Translations under genes and position numbers: made by a program
In this document: in pieces, positions 8,732 to 16,216 of the stretch
Numbering within the stretch: position 1 is the stretch's first letter
How the letters are laid out: each line of letters starts with the position of its first letter
Notes under the pieces: model-generated
What the model was told of the DNA's origin: nothing
Database searches by the model: none
What the model saw: the letters and a program-made list of their open reading frames with translations, nothing else
NCBI GenBank assembly: GCA_012517855.1
Contig: JAAYUD010000045.1
Location: 1-61,429 of the forward strand
Direction: 5' to 3'
From: Bacteroidales bacterium
Lineage (GTDB): Bacteria; Bacteroidota; Bacteroidia; Bacteroidales; Bacteroidaceae
Length of the DNA stretch: 61,429 nt

Positions 8732-10009
8732 CTAGTTAAGACGTTTGGATGCGTCTCGAATAATGTTTAGTGTACTTGTATCTGAAGAAAAGACAGAGTT
8801 GAGGCCTTGTTCTTCTTGTGCCGGATCTCCACAATAATCGTCGCCCCATTGCCAGAATGTATGTTTAGGTTGGGCAAGTCCACCCCATCCCCAGAAATTA
8901 CAGCCTGCAAAATTATCTCCTTGCTTTTTGCTTGTAATGAGCATGTCGTAGACAAATTTGTAATATTCGTTTCGAGCCAGTGTTGTAGATTGTTTTGAAA
9001 AACTGAAACCATCGCGAGGATATCCATACTCTTCCATTACAACAGGTTTATGGAGTTGTCGGGCAACAAGAATATGTTCTTCTACATATTTTTTCGTATT
9101 CTTTTCTGCTAATTGAAGATTTGATTGTAACGTTGTTTTATTCACCCAACTCCAATTGTATGGCCACAGGTGCATTGTTAGATAATCTATGTTAGGATCG
9201 GCATGAATATCGATGAATAATTGCATATCGTTTTCGCATCCCCATGAACCTTCACTGCCTGTTGTTACGAGATGATTTTTGTCAATTGATTTGATGAGTG
9301 ATGAAACACTTCTCAGCCAGACTTTGAATGGCTGTTTCCCTTCTTCAGAGAAACATCTTGGTTCGTTGGAAATCTGCCAAGACATGATAGTGGGATCATC
9401 TACATATTTTATTTTGGAATAACGGTTCGTTCGGTTTAAGATAAATATGACATGTTTATTAAACAACGCTTTAGCCGAATCGTTAAATACGTATTGCTTT
9501 ACGTAACTCATGTAGGCAGGCCATCCATCTTTTGCTGGGACTGGTGGGGTTTCGTGTTTCACCCATGCTAAATATTGCGAATAACCGCCGGTCCATTCCC
9601 ATGCGTTATTTAGATAGAGCACAGCTTTCATGTTGCGCTTCTTCATTTGGATTAATAGATAGTCCAGCCCATCAAGAATAGTATCGTTGTATACGCCCGG
9701 TGCCGTTTGCAGCGTGGGTTTTATTCTTGTAAGGACATTGTTATTTCCGTCGGCTCCAATAGCGATACGTAGATTGTTAAGGCCGAGTGCATGCAGTGCG
9801 TCTAATTCTTTATTGAGGCGTGCTCTATTGCCTCCTCTTCCTTTAGATCCGAGTATAGGACCATACCAAAAATTAGTGCCGGCATAATAGTAAGTCTTAC
9901 CATTAAGAATAAAGTTCCCACTTTTTGATGTTTTGACAAATCCGGATTGAGCGATACTACTACTGCCGATTAATAATGATATGACTAAGGATATAATATA
10001 TTTTACCAT
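8732..10009 (-). CDS. Secreted glycoside hydrolase family 5 enzyme, beta-mannanase-like
   Basis: The 425-residue protein begins with a signal peptide (MVKYIISLVISLLIGSSSIA) and a GH5_7-like (beta/alpha)8 barrel: FILNGKTYYYAGTNFWYGP, LGLNNLRIAIGADG, then the acid/base Glu in MSWQISNEPRCF and the nucleophile Glu in VVMEEYGYPRDG. Such enzymes cut beta-1,4-mannan. A longer ORF opens 32 codons upstream at 10105, but the -7 element TATCTTTG (complement of 10036-10043) falls inside that extension, so the start at 10009 with its clean signal peptide is preferred. No SusC/SusD pair or other carbohydrate gene is adjacent, so this is a solitary hydrolase and not part of a visible polysaccharide utilisation locus. 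Confidence 0.88.
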   Translation of the reverse strand: MVKYIISLVISLLIGSSSIAQSGFVKTSKSGNFILNGKTYYYAGTNFWYGPILGSKGRGGNRARLNKELDALHALGLNNLRIAIGADGNNNVLTRIKPTLQTAPGVYNDTILDGLDYLLIQMKKRNMKAVLYLNNAWEWTGGYSQYLAWVKHETPPVPAKDGWPAYMSYVKQYVFNDSAKALFNKHVIFILNRTNRYSKIKYVDDPTIMSWQISNEPRCFSEEGKQPFKVWLRSVSSLIKSIDKNHLVTTGSEGSWGCENDMQLFIDIHADPNIDYLTMHLWPYNWSWVNKTTLQSNLQLAEKNTKKYVEEHILVARQLHKPVVMEEYGYPRDGFSFSKQSTTLARNEYYKFVYDMLITSKKQGDNFAGCNFWGWGGLAQPKHTFWQWGDDYCGDPAQEEQGLNSVFSSDTSTLNIIRDASKRLN

Positions 10010-10222
10010 ATTAAAGATTCTATTGTTATAGGTTGCAAAGATACTTGTAATGAATCTTAAAACATGGGCTTTTCGCAGCAAAAAGTGATACTTTGCTATT
10101 TCCATAACGAAATTTTCCTGTTACTTTTTTTAAAAAGGTATGAATATCTTATTTAAAATATCTAATTTTACAGCCTGTAAATACATTAAATGAATTAAAT
10201 ATTAAGAATAAGTAGGAAGATT

Positions 10223-11275
10223 ATGAAAATGTCGTCTTATATAAATAAATTAGGTCTTTCGTTCTTTACGTTTCTGATGATTGTTAGCTTCTTGGGCTGT
10301 AAAAGGTTGATTGCTAAAATCGATAAAGTCGAAACAACAGTCTATGTCTCCGGCTATACAACAGGTTCTCAAGGCAAACAAGTTGCTACTTATTGGAAAG
10401 ACGATAAAGAAAATAAACTTACGGCAGGGACAGGTAATGCTGTGGCTCAGTCTATCTTTGTAATGGGAAACGACATTTATGTGGTTGGATCTGATGAATG
10501 TACGAATGGCAATAAGGCGGCCTGCAAATGGTTGAACGGCCATATTTTACCACTTACAGATGGCTCGACTAATGCTGTTGCCAATAAAGTTTTGGTACAA
10601 AATAAAGTGGTGTATATAGCCGGTAGTTTTTTTAATGCCAATACTAGAAATGTAGCGGCTTATTGGTCGGACAAGATAGAAACAACTTTGAGCGACGGCC
10701 TTACCCAAGCTTCGGCGTATGATATCGCTCTTGGTGGGCGAGATATTTATGCTGCGGGTTTTATCGTGAAGAATGGTGGTGGGAAAAAAGTCGCTACATT
10801 GTGGCATAACGGGGTGCCTACTCCGCTCGTCGATTGGCATAAAGAATCCGAAGCAATGGGGTTAGCAGCCGATGGAGGTAATGTTTATGTAGTAGGATAT
10901 GTGAAAAACAAATCGGGACGGCAAGTCGCTACTTTGTGGAAAAATGAGTTGGCTCAAGATTTAAGCGATGGTACTACTGATGCCGTTGCTAACGCTATTG
11001 TTATCTACAAGTCGAAAACATACGTAGTCGGAACTACCATTTCTGCTTCAGGACATAAAGTCGCTACTTTGTGGAAAAATGGGAGTAAGCAGATATTGAG
11101 TGATGAAACTGCTGATGCCGAAGCTTTTGCGGTCTTTATAAAAGATGGAGATGTTTATGTAGCTGGTTACCAAAAGAGTGAAGAGGGTTCTGAAATTGCT
11201 ACTTATTGGCTCAATGGTAAAGTTCATTCTTTAGGTAGCGCAAGTTCCAGAGCTTATTCTGTGTTTGTTAAATAA
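10223..11275 (+). CDS. Surface lipoprotein predicted to fold as a seven-bladed beta-propeller
   Basis: The 350-residue protein has a lipoprotein signal (MIVSFLGC, Cys about residue 26) and then seven imperfect repeats of about 43-46 residues. Each starts with a strand such as VYVSGY, YVVGSD, YIAGSF, YAAGFI, YVVGYV, YVVGTT or YVAGYQ, continues with G.KVATLWKNG, and ends with LSDGTTDAVANAI. Seven repeats of this length with alternating strands suggest a closed propeller. No catalytic residues are evident, so a binding or scaffolding role is more likely than an enzymatic one. Function is unknown. It is 12 bp ahead of tsaC and probably co-transcribed with it, although the processes are unrelated. 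Confidence 0.7.
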   Translation: MKMSSYINKLGLSFFTFLMIVSFLGCKRLIAKIDKVETTVYVSGYTTGSQGKQVATYWKDDKENKLTAGTGNAVAQSIFVMGNDIYVVGSDECTNGNKAACKWLNGHILPLTDGSTNAVANKVLVQNKVVYIAGSFFNANTRNVAAYWSDKIETTLSDGLTQASAYDIALGGRDIYAAGFIVKNGGGKKVATLWHNGVPTPLVDWHKESEAMGLAADGGNVYVVGYVKNKSGRQVATLWKNELAQDLSDGTTDAVANAIVIYKSKTYVVGTTISASGHKVATLWKNGSKQILSDETADAEAFAVFIKDGDVYVAGYQKSEEGSEIATYWLNGKVHSLGSASSRAYSVFVK

Positions 11276-11287
11276 ATATATAAATCT

Positions 11288-11905
11288 ATGATACTGAAGT
11301 TATACGATAAAGATAATGATCCAGGAGTGCTTCAGCATATTGTGGATGTGCTCAATGAAGGCAAATTGATTATCTTTCCTACCGATACGTTGTATGCTAT
11401 TGGTTGCCATGCCCTGAAAGAACGTTCTATCGAGACTATTTGTCGGTTGAAGGGTATTGATCCTCGCAAGCAGCGTTTATCTATTATTTGTTATGATCTC
11501 AGCACTATTAGTGAATATGCTAGAGTTGATAATCATATTTTTAAATTAATGAAACGTAATTTGCCTGGTCCATTTACTTTTGTGTTGAATGCTAATAGTA
11601 GGCTCCCAAAGATATTTCGTAATAGAAAAGAGGTAGGAATCAGAATGCCCAATAATCCGATTATAAGCGAGATAGCCCGTTTGTTAGGGGCTCCCATACT
11701 GACAGCTTCTCTGCCTATCGCAGAAGGCAAAGAGAAAGAAAAAGAATATACTACAGATCCTGAATTGATTGATGAACAATTCGGTAAGATAGTAAACATT
11801 ACGATTGATGGTGGAATCGGAGGCACAGAACCGTCAACTATTGTAAATTGTACTTCGGGAGAGCCTGAAATTGTACGCCAAGGTAAAGGCATTTTAGTCG
11901 AATAA
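11288..11905 (+). CDS. tsaC: L-threonylcarbamoyladenylate synthase (TsaC/YrdC/Sua5 family)
   Basis: The 205-residue cytoplasmic enzyme makes threonylcarbamoyl-AMP from threonine, bicarbonate and ATP, the first step of t6A37 tRNA modification. YrdC-domain motifs are present: GKLIIFPTDTLYAIGCHA, then KGIDPRKQRLSIIC, then LPGPFTFVLNA, VGIRMPN and APILTASLPI. It ends with STIVNC.SGEPEIVRQGKG, typical of the short form without the Sua5 C-terminal domain. It follows the propeller lipoprotein by 12 bp and precedes ruvA by 37 bp, so the three may form one operon. The assignment is secure at family level. Confidence 0.93.
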   Translation: MILKLYDKDNDPGVLQHIVDVLNEGKLIIFPTDTLYAIGCHALKERSIETICRLKGIDPRKQRLSIICYDLSTISEYARVDNHIFKLMKRNLPGPFTFVLNANSRLPKIFRNRKEVGIRMPNNPIISEIARLLGAPILTASLPIAEGKEKEKEYTTDPELIDEQFGKIVNITIDGGIGGTEPSTIVNCTSGEPEIVRQGKGILVE

Positions 11906-11942
11906 AATATATATGATAAGTTCTTAAAATGAATCAGTTGTT

Positions 11943-12536
11943 ATGTTGGAATATATAAAAGGAGAAATTGCAGATCTAACTCCTGCAACAGTTGTTATAG
12001 ATTGCAACGGAGTAGGCTATATAGCCAATATATCGCTCAATACTTATTCTGCTATTCAAGGTAAAAAGGAAGTCAAACTTTATCTTTTCGAATCGATAAG
12101 AGAAGATGCTTATGTACTTTTCGGATTTGCTAGCAAAAAGGAACGTTCACTTTTTATTTTGCTCATTTCTGTATCAGGTATCGGAGGTAATACTGCCCGA
12201 ATGATACTTTCTTCAATGACTTCCGATGAGTTGATTGGCGTTATAGCCGGTGAAAATGTTGCACTATTGAAGTCGGTTAAAGGCATTGGAATGAAGACGG
12301 CTCAACGTGTTATTGTCGAATTGAAAGACAAAATAAGCAATGCCGATTTTGCTTCGGCTGCCGGACTTGTTTCTGCTACATCTGTAAACAAAGAAGTCAT
12401 GAGCGAGGCAGTTTCGGCATTAAATATGTTGGGCTTTGCTACTGCTCCATCACAGAAAATAGTAGTCCAATTATTGAAAAATAATCCCGATGCTCCTGTA
12501 GAGAAGATTATTAAAGATGCTCTGAAGATGCTCTGA
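11943..12536 (+). CDS. ruvA: Holliday junction branch migration protein RuvA
   Basis: RuvA of normal length (197 residues) binds four-way junctions as a tetramer and loads the RuvB motor. The N-terminal OB-fold begins [20 protein letters not shown]. The helix-hairpin-helix region contains [15 protein letters not shown] and then [20 protein letters not shown]. The C-terminal RuvB-contacting domain is at about 150-197 ([20 protein letters not shown]). It is downstream of tsaC. ruvB and ruvC are not in the window, which is common in Bacteroidetes. Confidence 0.96.
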   Translation: MLEYIKGEIADLTPATVVIDCNGVGYIANISLNTYSAIQGKKEVKLYLFESIREDAYVLFGFASKKERSLFILLISVSGIGGNTARMILSSMTSDELIGVIAGENVALLKSVKGIGMKTAQRVIVELKDKISNADFASAAGLVSATSVNKEVMSEAVSALNMLGFATAPSQKIVVQLLKNNPDAPVEKIIKDALKML

Positions 12537-12672
12537 TTTATATCTTAATCTAATATTTTTCCATTTCTATAATATCTTGTGCCTTTGTGTAATTTTATCT
12601 GTCTGCTTAATTTGTTGTTCACAACGTAAATAGATAAAATAATAATGGTGTAAAAATAAAAGTGAGAATCTG

Positions 12673-12702
12673 TTGAAAAGTAAAAAAAATATCATACCTT
12701 TG
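12673..12702 (+). promoter_or_regulatory. Promoter of the LruC-domain lipoprotein gene
   Basis: TTG (12673-12675) and TACCTTTG (12695-12702) are 19 nt apart, matching the Bacteroides consensus. The predicted start is near 12709, about 25 nt ahead of the first ATG. Confidence 0.65.
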
Positions 12703-12733
12703 CAGCGATAAATAGGGGAAAAATATAAACTAA

Positions 12734-15106
12734 ATGATCAATTGTATGAAACTTTTAATTAATCGTTTAATTTGGGGCGCTTACCTATTCGCAGTTATTG
12801 GAATTGCGACTTCTTGTACTAACAAAGATTTGTTTGATCAGGATGCATGGAATGCGGAAATGAAATCTACATTTCCTGTCTCAAATATTGCTACAGATTG
12901 GCAATCTGTAGGTTCTGCAACTGCTAGCGTTTCTGTAAACAAAGATGCGGGAAGCAGTTATATTGTTAAACTGTATGATTCTGATCCTTTAGCAGGATCG
13001 GCAAACCTTTTGGCTAAGGGTACGGTGACTACAGGGTCAACTTTTAATACAACTTTTGACTATGCTTTGGCGGATAGCACCATTTATGTCGCTTGTGTTG
13101 ATGCTAATAATAGAAGAGAAGTAATTCCTGTTCATCATGTTACTAGAGGAAGCTCTTTTAATGTGACGTTTGGCAATACCACTTCAAGTAAGGCTGTTTC
13201 TCGTGCAGTAACTTCAAGAACTTCTGTGACAATTACAGATCCTGATGCTGCAAAAGTTTTAACAACTTATTCTGAATCAGATATTAATGATATGATTGAT
13301 AAGGCCACGGACATAACGCAAGTTACAGATCGAGATATTGCTAATAAAGGAACAAATCCTTATAATTATTATAAAATTACGGGTAATTATAATGGGAACT
13401 TTGTAGCTGGTTCTCCTAAAGCAGGTACGAAAGTAATTGTTACAGGAACTTGGACTCCTAGTTGGATGTCGATTCTTGATCCTATTGAAATTATTGTAGC
13501 AAGTACTGGTAAAATTGTTTTGAATAGCACTCTCTCTTCTACAACAGGTATAACAAATGGGGCGTATGCATTTACTGTAATGCCGGGAGGTGAAATATCT
13601 GGTACCCAAATAAGTAATACTAATGGCGGTTGGCTTTTTAATGCGGGTAGTATCAAAGTTGGTTATATTGATTGGGCATCAAAAGGTGGCCGGATTTTTA
13701 ACGCTGCGACAGGCTCAATAACGACTACTTCTTCGGATGATTATAATGGCGGTTTAAATTTAAATTCTACTACGGATTTTGTAAACTATGGAACGTTGAA
13801 TGTCGCTAGTCGAGTTAATGCACCTTCTAATGGTTACATCATAAATGGAAGTAGTGGTACAATGTATGCTAAAAGCCTTAATTTAAATACTGGAGCTACT
13901 TTAATTAATCATAGTTCTAATTGTCGATTTGGTAATGACGTAAGCAATACTGATAATGCTAATTATCAAACAGATTGTAAACTAACTTTTGATGGAACTT
14001 TCAATCCTAAAACTCTGATTATTGGCGATAATGCTTCTGTGGATTGTGGCTCATTAACGATGCATGGGGCAACTGTAACAATGGGACAAGCTTCTATTCT
14101 AAAGGCTACTTCATCTCATTTCCAATCGTTTGCAGTGAATGGTCCTACATCAGGTAATGCTGCTATTGTTGTCTGTGGAAATGTAATTGATGATGGATAT
14201 GGTCCTTCCAATGCATTCAATAATCTTGTATATGCAGATTATTCATCTGCCCCAAAGCCTGATTCGTGGTGGTGGAATAATACTGTATTTGTAAATAATG
14301 GAGCAAAATTAGTGGGAAAAGGCGAAGCTCCTGAAACAATCCCCTCTGGAGATTGTACAGTCGGCTATATTTCTAATAAGGGACCTGTTGTAGTTGATAA
14401 TAATTTCTGCACAACATACTGCTTCGAAGACAATTATCCAAATGCCGGTGATTATGATTTTAATGATGTAGTATTTGATGTTACAAGGACTATAAACAGT
14501 AATGTAGTTACTTTGGCTGTTAAATTGAGAGCTGTAGGTGCTTCTAAGCAATTGGGTGCTGGCATCAGATTGTCGGGTATTACATCTGGAATAACATCTG
14601 TTGCCCTTGATAATGGCTTTGGCAATGCTTCTACAGGATACCAACAGGGTTTAAATAGTAGCGGTATTGTTATCCCTCTATTTACTGATGCTCATAAAGT
14701 TTTAACCGGTAGTGCCAATAGAGTTTTTGTTAATACGGAAAAATCTGGTACTGATGCTGTTAACGTGGATCCGAAAACATTAACTATAACGATTACTTGT
14801 GAGTCTGCCGACGTAGCAAATAAAATTACTTCTGCCACTGTAGATCCTTATATTACAAATGGTTCTTACGAAGTGCATACCTATTCGTGGATAAATAACG
14901 CAGCTCTCGGTAAAGTCGCTGATAAGGTTGAAACAGGTAAGTATGTATGGGCTATCGGTGTTCCCAAATCAGCTATTACTGGAATCTTTAAGTATCCATT
15001 GGAATATGTGCCGGTTACTGATGTTTATTCTAAGTTTGCTTCTTGGGCTCAGCATGCAGATAATACTGTTTGGTATGATACTTATGACAGTTCTAAACTT
15101 TATTAG
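12734..15106 (+). CDS. LruC/DUF4842-domain surface lipoprotein
   Basis: The 790-residue protein has a lipoprotein signal (LFAVIGIATSC) and a long beta-rich, Thr/Ser/Asn-rich central part. Its C-terminal third (from about residue 560) has the LruC hallmark FEDNYPNAGDYDFNDVVFDV. The middle, with repeated stretches of the type TGSITTTSSDDYNGGLNLNS, probably forms a parallel beta-helix or adhesin-like stalk. LruC proteins are abundant Bacteroidetes cell-surface proteins of poorly defined function. Two in-frame starts exist, at 12734 and at 12746 (MKLLINRLIWG); the second gives the tidier signal peptide. The gene stands alone between its own promoter (12673-12702) and a strong terminator (15149-15181). 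Confidence 0.83.
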   Translation: MINCMKLLINRLIWGAYLFAVIGIATSCTNKDLFDQDAWNAEMKSTFPVSNIATDWQSVGSATASVSVNKDAGSSYIVKLYDSDPLAGSANLLAKGTVTTGSTFNTTFDYALADSTIYVACVDANNRREVIPVHHVTRGSSFNVTFGNTTSSKAVSRAVTSRTSVTITDPDAAKVLTTYSESDINDMIDKATDITQVTDRDIANKGTNPYNYYKITGNYNGNFVAGSPKAGTKVIVTGTWTPSWMSILDPIEIIVASTGKIVLNSTLSSTTGITNGAYAFTVMPGGEISGTQISNTNGGWLFNAGSIKVGYIDWASKGGRIFNAATGSITTTSSDDYNGGLNLNSTTDFVNYGTLNVASRVNAPSNGYIINGSSGTMYAKSLNLNTGATLINHSSNCRFGNDVSNTDNANYQTDCKLTFDGTFNPKTLIIGDNASVDCGSLTMHGATVTMGQASILKATSSHFQSFAVNGPTSGNAAIVVCGNVIDDGYGPSNAFNNLVYADYSSAPKPDSWWWNNTVFVNNGAKLVGKGEAPETIPSGDCTVGYISNKGPVVVDNNFCTTYCFEDNYPNAGDYDFNDVVFDVTRTINSNVVTLAVKLRAVGASKQLGAGIRLSGITSGITSVALDNGFGNASTGYQQGLNSSGIVIPLFTDAHKVLTGSANRVFVNTEKSGTDAVNVDPKTLTITITCESADVANKITSATVDPYITNGSYEVHTYSWINNAALGKVADKVETGKYVWAIGVPKSAITGIFKYPLEYVPVTDVYSKFASWAQHADNTVWYDTYDSSKLY

Positions 15107-15148
15107 TCTCTTATAGAGTAAGAAAAATAAAGAGAATATTTTATAAAA

Positions 15149-15181
15149 GGCGAATATACATTTACGTATATTCGCCTTTTT
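15149..15181 (+). terminator. Terminator downstream of the LruC-domain gene
   Basis: GGCGAATATAC and GTATATTCGCC form a perfect 11-bp stem with a 6-nt loop, followed by TTTTT. AAAA precedes the stem, so it could also stop leftward transcripts. Confidence 0.9.
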
Positions 15182-15263
15182 CATGCTATAGCAAGGCTTA
15201 CTAAAACACTATATAGGCAACTTCAGTGTTGTCTTGTTATTATTGAAATGACATAAGAACGTG

Positions 15264-15375
15264 GCTTGCGACTCACGGCCGTGAGTCGCAAGTTTCGTAA
15301 GGGAGAAAATTAATTTTGGTCCTTATGTAATTTTGAAAACATAAGGACCAAAATATTTATAGGTCTTTATGGCAT
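15264..15375 (+). repeat. Dispersed intergenic repeat, family A, divergent copy with two palindromes
   Basis: A 28-bp perfect palindrome at 15264-15291 (core CGACTCACGGCCGTGAGTCG) is followed by an inverted repeat with 15-bp arms, TTTTGGTCCTTATGT (15313-15327) and its complement (15338-15352), and then by ATATTTATAGGTCTTTATGG. The order palindrome, GGT..CCTTA, TTTTGAAAAC, GGAC.AAAATATTT, TAGGTC matches the copy at 51291-51470. The sequences have diverged while the hairpins are kept. Confidence 0.65.
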
Positions 15376-15477
15376 TTTTCATTGTGCGGATGTTGTTGAT
15401 CTTGAATAAGTTTTTGCTTATAATATGAATTATATCGATACTGTACTAAATTATACTGTTTTTCAATTATTATTGGC

Positions 15478-15875
15478 TTATCAGTAAAAGTTAGGGGACT
15501 AAGTCGCGTATGTGAGTGTCGAACGTAACAATGAGGAAGCTTTTGAGGAAGTATGCAAGAAGCTTAAAAGATCTTGATGTGGACAGAGGTAGATGTAAAA
15601 AAGGTTGTCGCATTTGCTTGTCCGCCACCTTTCATCGGAACATAAGGGATTTATTAAAATGAGTGGAGCAGACTTACCTGTGTATAAACTGCCTCATCAG
15701 TTGTCTGTAGGCTAATATTTAGAATTGTTCTAAATATCGGTTTGCTGAAAATAACGGCCCAACAGTATGCTCTCAAGCCGATTTAGGGACCTTTTTTCGC
15801 TGGCGTTGTATATGGTCAGTCGTTAACATGCTGTGATATAGTACGGTATGGTGTCATACGGAAGTGGCAAAGGTT
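15478..15875 (+). repeat. Long dispersed repeat, family C, copy 1
   Basis: The segment 15698-15875 matches 61220-61398 on the same strand. Conserved words include GCTGAAAATAA, GCCGATTT, CTTTTTTCGCTGGCGTTGTA, GTATGGTGTCATACGGA and TGGCAAAGGTT. The left end (TCAGTAAAA, then GGACTAAGT) also matches 61141 onwards. The first copy is longer between these two parts. It contains a small hairpin (TATGGTGTCATA). No coding frame is conserved between copies. Confidence 0.65.
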
Positions 15876-15993
15876 CTTAATAATAAACCTTTCGGCAGAG
15901 ATTAAACGCAATGGATTTGTTATGTATTCTCAGCTATTCTAGTTCTGACCGTCCACTTAGTTGGGTTTATAGAAAGAGGGTAAATATAGCTAT

Positions 15994-16062
15994 AAAAAAA
16001 TTGGCGGCTCTCAACGAGCAACCAATTCTATAAATAACCTTAATCTAATACTATGAAAAACA
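15994..16062 (-). ncRNA. Small RNA with its own promoter and intrinsic terminator
   Basis: On the reverse strand an ideal promoter (TTTG at 16095-16098, 19 nt, TATATTTG at 16068-16075) would start a transcript near 16062. The RNA reads through CATAGTATTAGATTAAGGTT and ends in a hairpin at 16000-16026 (ATTGG..GCTC, loop GTTGA, GAGC..CCAAT) followed by seven U residues. It is about 69 nt and contains no ORF. It lies just downstream of the valS terminator and is on the same strand as valS, but it has a separate promoter. This architecture is that of a free-standing sRNA. A short terminated leader of a lost gene is the alternative. Confidence 0.75.
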
Positions 16063-16067
16063 CACTG

Positions 16068-16098
16068 CAAATATACTACTTTTTGCATTTTATTCAAA
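16068..16098 (-). promoter_or_regulatory. Promoter of the small RNA
   Basis: TTTG and TATATTTG on the reverse strand, with exactly 19 nt between them, are a full match to the Bacteroides consensus. No protein-coding gene follows; only the terminated RNA does. Confidence 0.8.
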
Positions 16099-16104
16099 TA
16101 AAAC

Positions 16105-16141
16105 ATAAAAAAGAATGCAGTATTGTATCATTCTTTTTTAT
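16105..16141 (-). terminator. Terminator of valS
   Basis: ATAAAAAAGAATG (16105-16117) and its exact complement (16129-16141) form a 13-bp stem with U-rich flanks on both strands. It lies 76 bp after the valS stop codon. Confidence 0.8.
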
Positions 16142-16216
16142 TTTGGTATCTATATTGTATATATTGTGAATATATTATACTGTTTTGTTACGGATTGTAA
16201 CATACTCACTGTTCTT

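Larger units (their letters stand above)
15182..15993. other. Gene-free, repeat-rich island
   Basis: No ORF of recognisable product lies here. The stretch contains a 28-bp perfect palindrome, a 15-bp-arm hairpin and a block shared with the right end of the window; each is listed separately. The remainder looks like decayed mobile DNA, but no transposase reading frame can be recovered by eye. Confidence 0.6.

Noticed and set aside
8807-8998. Small ORFs opposite the GH5 gene and elsewhere inside large genes
   Set aside because: They are frame shadows of well-supported coding sequences, without their own start signals or domains.
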